Shown here piece by piece: positions 56,186-64,000 of a stretch of 64,000 nucleotides of DNA. Every line of letters starts with the position of its first letter. The first letter of the stretch is position 1. Below the pieces are notes generated by a model, which made no database searches, had not been told where the DNA came from, and worked only from the letters and a program-made list of their open reading frames with translations. Source of the stretch: Cladorhizidae sp. MBARI D1340-BT2 (taxonomy: Eukaryota > Porifera > Demospongiae > Poecilosclerida > Cladorhizidae); contig JAQNBH010000008.1 in NCBI GenBank assembly GCA_028752905.1, positions 2,470,025 to 2,534,024 on the forward strand, given 5' to 3'. The position numbers and the translations under genes are program-made.

Positions 56186-57212
56186 ACCTACCACCAAGCC
56201 TGGTTTGGGAGTAACTCATTGCTCCTTGTGATACAAGCCTGGTTTGGGTGTAACTCATTACTCCTTCTGATGCAAGCCTGGCTTGTGTGTAACTCATTGC
56301 TCCTTCTGATCAAGCCTGGTTTGGGTGTAACTCATTGCTCCTTCTGATCAAGCCTGGTTTGGGTGTAACTCATTGCTCCTTCTGATGCAAGCCTGGTTTG
56401 GGTGTAACTCATTGCTCCTTCTGATCAAGCCTGGTTTGGGTGTAACTCATTGCTCCTTGTGATACAAGCCTGGTTTAGATGTAACTCATTGCTCCTTCTG
56501 ATGCAAGCCTGGTTTGGGTGTAACTCATTGCTCCTTCTGATGCAAGCCTGGTTTGGGTGTAACTCATTGCTCCTTCTGATGCAAGCCTGGTTTAGGTGTA
56601 ACTCATTGCTCCTTCTGATCAAGCCTGGTTTGGGTGTAACTCATTGCTCCTTCTGATCAAGCCTGGTTTGGGTGTAACTCATTGCTCCTTCTGATCAAGC
56701 CTGGTTTGGGTGTAACTCATTGCTCCTTCTGATCAAGCCTGGTTTGGGTGTAACTCATTGCTCTTTCTGATGCAAGCCTGGTTTGGGTGTAACTCATTGC
56801 TCCTTCTGATGCAAGCCTGGTTTAGGCGTAACTCATTGCTCCTTTTGATCAAGCCTGGTTTGGGTGTAACTCATTGCTCCTTCTGATCAAGCCTAGTTTG
56901 GGTGTAACTCATTGCTCTTTCTGATGCAAGCCTGGTTTGGGTGTAACTCATTGCTCCTTCTGATGCAAGCCTGGTTTAGGCGTAACTCATTGCTCCTTTT
57001 GATCAAGCCTGGTTTGGGTGTAACTCATTGCTCCTTCTGATGCAAGCCTGGTTTGGGTGTAACTCATTGCTCCTTCTGATGCAAGCCTGGTTTAGGCGTA
57101 ACTCATTGCTCCTTTTGATCAAGCCTGGTTTGGGTGTAACTCATTGCTCCTTCTGATGCAAGCCTGGTTATGGTGTAACTCTTCTGATCAAGCCTGGTTC
57201 GGGTGTAACTCA
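56186..57212. repeat. 37/39-bp minisatellite, about 27 copies
   Basis: Unit of gatgcaagcctggtttgggt and gtaactcattgctccttct; shorter units have gatcaagcc. A block with gtttaggcgtaactcattgc and ccttttgatc recurs near 56820, 56970 and 57090, showing higher-order duplication. Confidence 0.95.
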
Positions 57213-57562
57213 TTGCTGCGAAATGATCCCACTGCTGCCAACAAATGTGATGAAATCATAGCCGAGGCTTCAGAGAAGTGTAATGATGGTCCAATAAATT
57301 ATTACAGCAGCGATGACAACAGACAACAATCCAATAATGGAACAGCACCAGAGCAGACAGAACAGATATGGACACAGTCTTTTTATACCAACAGAAAGTG
57401 TTCTTGGAAAAGGTGCAAGCCTGAACTTGCAGCCGTAGTAGGTTTGAGCAAGCTCTTGCAGGGCCTGATCACAAACCTTAGCTACACTAACCTCAAGTTA
57501 CACACAAACACAAATAAGATATAAAATACACAAAGATAGTAAGTCAATCCATCACAATCATC

Positions 57563-58040
57563 TCCTATGTGGCAGGCCAAGTGAGGAGATCTGATGTGTT
57601 AGTGGAAAATTTAATATCACGGGAAGTATTCAAATCAGGAATAACTTTGAGATCCAGCTTTCAGGTTTGAAGATAAATTGCAATCTCAATACAACAAAGT
57701 CGTCCATTGTGTATGGAATTGCTTGCAGCTGTGGGAAAGTGTCTATTGAGAAGGAGGCTGGAGACCTGGACCAAGGAGCACAAGGCAGGAAGGGAGAACT
57801 TGGAAAGTCAGAGACAAATATTTGGTGGATTGTTTGTGAAGGAGGTGCTGAAAGGATCAGTTGTTTTAGTTAAGATACGCATATAGGGCTGGAGCTACGG
57901 GTCTCAACTCTTGAGATCTTTCACACATAATGGCTCTGTCTGATGTTACTGTGCTTATCCACTTGAGCATTCGAACAAGTCAGTTTCACATAAAATGCAG
58001 TTGCCCTGATGAAGACCGAAGAATTCGGCTGAAATAGGAG
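57563..58040 (+). mobile_element. Penelope-like element remnant: end of RT region, GIY-YIG domain, terminal hairpin
   Basis: 57563-57664 reads SYVAGQVRRSDVLVENL then ISREVFKSGITLRSSF, like the YV...VFKS...TLR stretch that precedes the endonuclease in Penelope-like elements. 57690-57870 reads SSIVYGIACSCGKVSIEKEA, like the GIPCSCGKVYIGET start of their GIY-YIG domain, but with Tyr and Gly of the motif changed and the rest shifted in frame. At 58003 CCCTGATGAAGACCGAAGAA and TTCGG form a small hairpin typical of the element end. It is clearly inactive. Confidence 0.7.
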
Positions 58041-58439
58041 GAGGGGTGAGGGGGGGGGGGGAGGGAGGGGGGGGAACTGCAAAAGCTGATTTTTTTGGTA
58101 CATCTTAATGAAAGTCACCATACAGGACCAATTATATGGAATTCATCAGCTAAATGATTTTTATTACAAATCAGTAACTGAAAAAATGATTCAACAATGT
58201 TGGGAGTAAACAGTACACAAAGTAATACGCTGATATTAACTAACTGTTTGGGGAAGTCTATTTACCTTCAACTGAGTCTTGTACTGCAACCAAAATGCTC
58301 CCCTCTCATGTCCCTTCCAGAAACAGATTCTTGAAGTGTGTCACCCCTTGCGAAGTCAAGAGTATAGGAAGCGAAAGAGAAACTGTGTGGGAAAGAAAGA
58401 GTAATCAAGCTTCCACCAAACATCAATGGAACTGACTAG
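58041..58439. other. Intergenic sequence, no gene recognised
   Basis: Starts with a G-rich run (about 58045-58075). No domain recognised; 58320-58439 may be an extension of the LINE remnant that follows. Confidence 0.35.
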
Positions 58440-58640
58440 TGAGGCACTGCCTCCCAGTGCCGAATGTGGAGTGGAAGAGATTAAAAACTGGTGTTGGATG
58501 TGGCTTTCTCACCCTTGCCAGAAGAAGATGCAGTCATGTGCGAATGTGGAACAGAACCCCAAACTATGCAGCACCTTGTGATATATCCTCAACTTGATCT
58601 CCCATACAGCATCGGACTTAGTAGACTATAATGTTAACGG
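58440..58640 (+). mobile_element. LINE ORF2 C-terminal remnant (zinc-knuckle-like)
   Basis: WKRLKTGVG near 58470 in one frame and, after a frameshift, EEDAVMCECGTEPQTMQHLV near 58525. RLRTG ... C-x-C-G-x-EPQTMQHLL is a pattern often seen at the end of LINE ORF2 proteins. Frameshifted and stop-interrupted. Confidence 0.6.
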
Positions 58641-59852
58641 ACAAGAATGTGTTCAGCTCTGGCTGAACCATATTTATTCTATGTTTGTGGGTTTTTGGTG
58701 GACTCGATAAGAAGAAGAGTGTCCCTCTCTTATTATATATTGCATAGCTTTGGTCTTTATCATAAGACTACCATGTTCCAGTGGAACAGTAGACTGAGTA
58801 ATCGGAAGAGTAAATACAGGATTGCACGTGATTGAGGTCTTGGTGTGTTTTACTGCCAAGAAGACAGTCAACCTGAAGTTGAAATAGAGACAAAGGGGTG
58901 AGCTGGATGGAGTGGAGAGAACACGATTAGAACTAGGGCCATCTGCAATAGGAGAATTTTTTTTGCAGGCAGAATACAAGTGTATTATTAACAAGATCTT
59001 GTCACTGAGGCAGGACTTGATGCAAGGTGATTGCACAACACAAATCACTCACAAGTGAGTATCTTGGAACAATAGCAATCGACACTTCCTTGATTTTCCA
59101 TTTGCCTATGTACTTTACTACCTATGAGAGAGTGATGGTCTTTTAATTGTAATTGAGCTGGTCTTCTTGTAAGGTTTGATGGAAATTTCAGATCTCACCA
59201 ACAGCATAGCTGCAACCTCAATCATATTAAGTAAGGAGCTTAAAACCAGTAATGGATGATTTGTGCTGTTCTACTGTCTTAATCACAAATTGACAGGTCA
59301 GAGGCAAGAGGATCAGTACTATAATACAGTGACCCGGTAAATATCAATAGAGGCATTTTTCTTGCAGGGAACGGAAGTAAATTTTCACCACTAAAGCAAC
59401 AAATTTCGCTTCATATATTTTATCATATTCCATCTTGCATTACCTCTGGTCATGTGGAATGAAAATGTAGGTGCCACAGTCATTTTGCTAACCGATTAAG
59501 TCTTCACCATGTCAACAATAGAACATCGCTAGCAATGATAACCTTATACTACTGTCCAAGACAAATCACAGCAGCTGCCATTGACATGAATTTGGATAAG
59601 CTTTGAATAAATTTTTTTTACAGATGAGTTATCATCATTTTGTGCCTACCTGATGTTAATTTCATACTGACTACTCTATTTAGGAAACATCTTATCTCTT
59701 TTCCTTGAAAATGCCTGGCAGTTGGGAGTCTAGGGATATTTCAAATGAAACTGATTGAGCATACGATCCAGTACCTTGAAAGCATGCTCCTCCACAAGCA
59801 ACACAAGTGTTCATCTTGCATCAGGAACTAGAACAGTTATATATATATATAT
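58641..59852. other. Intergenic sequence, no gene recognised
   Basis: Open frames at 58647-58835 (+) and 58674-59048 (-) overlap each other and have no domain I recognise. A TA microsatellite is at 59838-59866. Confidence 0.35.
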
Positions 59853-59865
59853 TTATATATATATA

Positions 59866-60165
59866 TTAACATTCCATGCAGCTGTGGGAAAGTCGAACAG
59901 AGGAGATCAGAGTAAAAGTAACACATGGATGCATGCCATCGCTAAACATTCATGGAACAACTATCATCAAATGGAGGGATTTTCTCGTGAAGGAAGCTCT
60001 GCACCTCCACCTAAAATCCAAGGATCATAGCGTCAGAGATGTATGGCTTGACTACCTGTAGTTGCTATCTCAACTATCAAGACTATGCACGATCACACCC
60101 ACTATTAAACATTGCCATGTCAGAAGTAAATCGTTTATCATGTATCACCCTGATGAAGACCAAAC
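59866..60165 (+). mobile_element. Second Penelope-like remnant: GIY-YIG fragment and terminal motif
   Basis: NIPCSCGKVEQRR in one frame, then AIAKHSWNNYHQMEGFS in another, resembling the start (GIPCSCGKVYIGET) and end (AIAEHAWNxxHxIxW) of Penelope-type GIY-YIG domains. CCCTGATGAAGACC follows at 60148, about the same distance as in the copy at 57.6-58.0 kb. Frameshifted and truncated. Confidence 0.6.
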
Positions 60166-60869
60166 CATGATTGACAGTGGACAAAATAATACTTGAATAT
60201 CTGTTAATATATGACATTTATGCTTTTGTGATGAAATCCAAAAATTCTTCACATATGCAGAGTTCAATAATATACATTATAATATATATATATGGAGATT
60301 CTTTATAGAGCCCCCTTCCCTTCAAGTTCAAATGTTCAAGTGATGACATTAGGGAAATGGCTTGTCCCAAACCCTGATGGCAAAGATCCCATTACTGAGG
60401 CTGCATTCCTATGCTGCACAGCCACAGAAATCTGCTGAAGAAGATGTTGATGGGAGTTCTCTTCGTAAGTCACTGACCTCAGGTGGCGTCCCAACTCCCT
60501 GAAGAATGCCTTTGCTTGAGGTCCAAAGGAAAACTCTTGAGCCATCTGGTGAAGAAAACTCTTGAGCCATCTGAAGGAGTAGCTACAGCAGGGGCATCCT
60601 CTTGATTCACTCTTGTTTTGTCTCTTCATCATTATCTTTGCCAGGAACTGAAATCAGTGATGACGGAACCATTGGTGGCCCCTGTATCGATTGATGGAAG
60701 ACATTGATGTATCTGTCTTGAGGTTGGCCAGAGATATAGACGCAGCTGAACCTGAAAAAGTCTTATTTTGCCAATAGCTACACATGAATTACTGATGAGG
60801 TGACAGTGATATGAGGATGTAGCTTTGTGCTGATGGTCTACTAGAAATTAACTGGTAGCCAATAATGGC
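60166..60869. other. Intergenic sequence, possible transposon fragment
   Basis: A minus-strand frame at 60336-60632 (LGRHLRSVTYEENSHQHLLQ, then ISVAVQHRNAASVMGSLP) has the look of an element-encoded protein, but I cannot place it in a family. Confidence 0.35.
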
Positions 60870-61574
60870 TTGAAATTACAAGGGGAGGGGACACGAGAAC
60901 AATTTACACATGGACATTAAAAGTGGAAAGTGCATAAGTAATTGGAAGAAATGATTATGAAAATATGAGATCAATACACGGCAGAGAGTTCCATAGGCGA
61001 GGGAGCCGATTAAAGAAGAAATGCTGACTTCATTGCGGTGGATTGAGAGTGGAGTAACTTTACATGACCTGAACTTGTGCGCGAAGATGATAAAGTTGAC
61101 GATGTTAAAGTGACCTGTAGGTTCAAATGTCATTCAGTTCAAGAGTCATCGTTAAGAGAAGAATGTTTAACTAAACTCAATACGCGAGACTTGTAGTCAG
61201 ATTTGTAGTCATTAAGTATGAATTTAGATGCTCTTCTTTGTATTTGTTCTAGAGGAATAAAATCTTTCTTCAGGTTAGGATGCCAGACAGGAGACCAATA
61301 GGTGAGTTGGGATTTAACAAGAGGTATCTTTTTGGCACTAATCAAATTACAATGATTGAAAGTGTGACATAGAAGGCTCAAAGGCTGACAGGCTTTTGAG
61401 AGGATGTTAGATACATGATGGTTCCATGTTAGGTCACTTGAAATAATTACACCTATATAGATCTTTAACGCTATTTTTGGAGTTTATGCAAATTTCATCC
61501 AAAAAGTATTTCGAGTCAACAGCAGGCACTTTTGAGAAAATCCTCAAAAGGCGATGTTAAAAGAGAGATGCCAA

Positions 61575-61928
61575 TCAGACGACCATTTTGCGAGTGAGGA
61601 TAATGAAGAAGGGATACATCAGAAACTGATTTAATACCTTGGTATCATCTGCATATGAGAGTAGAGAAGATGAAGAAATGGTAACTGGAATGTCATTTAT
61701 GTAGAAAATAGTAATGGCAAGGATGCTGCCTTGTGGAACACCTGAACTGACTGGAAGTAGATCAGAGTGGTTATTATTATTTAGTGATACCATTTGACAG
61801 CGTGAGTCTAGGTATCCTCTGAACCAATGCCACAGCTTTCCTGTACCAGAACACCACAGTTTGAAAAGAAGCTCTTGATGAGGAACACTATCAAAAGCTT
61901 TGCTGTAGTCCAAGTACACTACGTCCAA
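61575..61928 (-). pseudogene. Reverse transcriptase domain of the LINE
   Basis: 117 codons open. Blocks in order: VYLDYSKAFDSVPH (first catalytic Asp region), WFRGYLDSR, SSGVPQGSIL, FYINDIP and SYADDTKV. YADD is the RT active site. The upstream and downstream parts lie in other frames, so this is the longest intact fragment of a broken ORF2. Confidence 0.88.
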
Positions 61929-63054
61929 TTGAGATTTCTCGTTAAGTGCAATGTCAGCAATGTTGACTTGAACAAAGCAAATGTTAAGTTGTTGAATGTC
62001 CCTTTAGAAATCCAAACTGAGTTGGAGAGATAGATTGTGAGATGAATCCCATAACCTTTGTGTAAATTATCCATTCCATGCAAGAGAAATACAACAGAGA
62101 AGGGAGATGGGTCTGTAGTTTCTAACCGATGATTTGTCCCCAGACTGGGGGTGATAACGTGAACACACCGGTCTTTGGGGATTTGAGTTTGAGTTAGACT
62201 CAGAGTAAACAGGTGTCTGACAGGCACAAATAATGCAGGAGCGATGGACTTCAACAATCTCGAACTATCCGGACCGGTGGCCTTAGATATGTATAATTTG
62301 GAAAGAGCCAAGTAAACATGTCAGATATGTGAATTTTGGCACGAGTGGATGATGGTGATATAGTTTCCAATGGAGGAAGAAGATATGAACTTGTGGGTAT
62401 GTACTGAATGAAAATATTGATTTGCCTTTGCCTTTCCAGATGTTGCACAAATGATATCCATGAACAGAGTAGGAGCAATAGAGTTGTTCTTGGTTGTACG
62501 ATTGATATAACTATAGCACTTTGAAAGGAGAAGTTGTTTATCAGATTAGTTTCGAAAGCTGATTTAGTGTTTAAGATTGAGGAGTTAACAATCTCTTCAA
62601 AAGTATGAAGCTTCAGCAGGTTACTTGGGGAAGGATGCAAATTGCATTTCCTTTTCAGTGAATTGAGGCAATTTAATTGATGTTCGAGTTCTGGAGCAAT
62701 CCTTTGGTGCGATCTTAGCCTGACCTTTGGAATAAAAAGATTCATTGCCTGACTCAGGATCTCTTTAAATGCCTCCATGCTTTTTCAATCACACTCGAGT
62801 TATCGGCATCCAGGAGATAAGAACAGAGGCCATGAAGATCTTCTTTAGAATAATCAAATACAAGCATGGATTGAAATTTGAAGGGCTTAGCAGAATTACA
62901 AGAGATTACAAGAGATGTAAAAGGAAATAACATAGTGGTCAGAAAAGATCGGACAAGAATCAACAGATGGACCAGAAATCAGCAAATCTGAGTTCGTAAA
63001 AACTAGATCAGAACATTTCCTTTGACATCGGTTGGCATATCAATGAGATCGTGT

Positions 63055-63551
63055 TCAAACACAAATCCACAAAAGAGATTTAATAGCAGTTAGGGCAGCC
63101 CAGCAGACATCTGGTACATTGAAATCATCTAGTAAAACAATAAGATCTGAAGTGTGAATTAATTGGATTAAATAACTTAGAAGAAAGTGAGTGTAGGTTA
63201 AATCGGAGTTTGGAGGAACATAAAGTGCACACAAAGTAACCACAGGGTGATAACAAATGCTAATAGTGATAATACCAATATCCCACCTCCACGACTGCCA
63301 CGATCCTTACGGAAAATAGTATAATTGATAGGGAGAATTTCATTGTCATAGATGGTCTTAGTAAAAGACTCGGTGATGCAGATTATGTCATAAGTAGATG
63401 AACATATAAAAGTTTGTAGAGAAGTAAGTTTGCTAACTATACTACGTGCATTGAATAGACAGGTTTTTAAACTGCCTATATAGTCAAGAAGGTTGTGGAT
63501 TTGAATGCAGACATGTTGAAGACTGCATATCAAGAGGCTGGGAATTGTCAC
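63055..63551 (-). pseudogene. AP-type endonuclease domain of the LINE, in two frames
   Basis: The first part (63551-63198) has NARSI, DIICITES (Glu of the active site) and RGGGILVL. The second (63243-63055) has YVPPNS and LLDDFNVPD. They overlap by 46 bp in different frames, so a frameshift interrupts the domain. The usual GDFN is DDFN. Confidence 0.75.
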
Positions 63552-64000
63552 AATAAGGGAGTTTAGATGGAAACGATTCAGTACAAGGACAAGAATTTGA
63601 GGTTGGAGGTGGTGAAAGTGCTAAGTGAGGATTAATTTATCCCCTTGATATTTATAATTACCACGAATCTTCTACTCAAACCTGATAGCAAGAGAGACCA
63701 CCTTTCCTTTAACAAAGCAGAATCCTTTCGCCTTTCAGAAAGTGATAGATCCGGCTTGATTGAATACCGGTGCTCGAGGACATTTCTTCTGGATAGAATG
63801 CAGAGGTGCAGGTCAACTTGACCAGGATGGGTCATTGACGGTTGAAGTTTTGTTGGAAACGACCCAGACGAAAGTGGTCCCTGATTGAATCTGACTTGAA
63901 GGAGGGGTCAATACCAGAGAGAACTGATGAGATTACTGTGGTGTCACCTTGATAACGAGAGTATCAGGATTTATCACTTGAAGACTCCTAAACACCAAGA

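Larger units (their letters stand above)
60870..64000 (-). mobile_element. CR1/Jockey-like LINE, decayed, running off the window
   Basis: Reads right to left. Near 63800-63900 the end of an ORF1-like protein (DSIRDHFRLGRFQQNFNR, PILVKLT). 63551-63198: endonuclease start (LFNARSIVSKLTSLQTF, DIICITES). 63243-63055: ALYVPPNSDL and LLDDFNVPDVCW, where GDFN is expected. 62778-61919: the inter-domain region. 61928-61575: reverse transcriptase VYLDYSKAFDSVPHQELL, SSGVPQGSIL and LLSYADDTKV, with the YADD codons at 61644-61655. 61381-61139: LVKSQLTYWSPVWHP, LEQIQRRASKFIL. About 61020-60960, in another frame: FFFNRLPRLWNSLP. Stops and frameshifts separate the pieces, so it is a dead copy. Confidence 0.88.

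Overview
The window is eukaryotic and almost certainly from an invertebrate metazoan. It contains one recognisable protein-coding gene, split by GT-AG introns, that encodes a USP44/USP49-type ubiquitin carboxyl-terminal hydrolase. The flanks hold decayed metazoan-type retroelements: a CR1/Jockey-like LINE, Penelope-like elements with GIY-YIG remnants, and small foldback or MITE-like elements. A marine invertebrate such as a sponge would fit, but the sequence alone does not settle the phylum.

Gene layout (all + strand). Eleven coding exons can be assembled: 1126-1166, 2165-2389, 2732-2935, 3002-3295, 26318-26467, 32882-33023, 45211-45287, 45361-45410, 45517-45641, 49179-49617 and 52329-52501. 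Splice phases agree at every junction. They sum to 1920 nt, that is 639 codons plus stop. The 5' end, meaning the start codon and the first part of the UBP zinc finger, lies before the window. The protein has the rest of the zinc finger, the Cys box (Cys codon 2904-2906), the QQDAQEF box, a zinc-ribbon insert, the His box (His codon 49584-49586), the WVHCND motif and a basic C-terminal tail.

The striking property of the locus is its introns. Three introns are tiny (66, 73 and 106 bp) and free of tandem repeats. The other seven carry about twenty unrelated tandem arrays with units of 15 to about 104 bp. By my rough sum these make up about 39 kb of the 51 kb gene. The largest is a 36-bp array of about 14.8 kb (6560-21401) that includes a 100-N assembly gap. 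Several arrays touch or contain splice signals. In the clearest case, the 53-bp unit that fills the end of the 23-kb intron contains the real 3' splice site of the 26318 exon, so about 15 near-identical acceptors stand in a row.

Regions: 1-1125 intron with a 36-bp array; 1167-2164 AT/CA-rich array; 3296-26317 giant intron (20-bp, 66-bp, Penelope-hairpin, 36-bp, 19-bp and 53-bp arrays); 26468-32881 intron (MITE, 51-bp, TTA, 15-bp, CCCTAG and 23-bp arrays); 33024-45210 intron (33-bp, CA-rich, 41-bp and 20-bp arrays); 45642-49178 intron (27-bp array); 49618-52328 intron (68-bp and 30-bp arrays); 52502-64000 intergenic, transposon-derived. All long open frames inside the arrays are artefacts of stop-free repeat units and are not annotated as genes.
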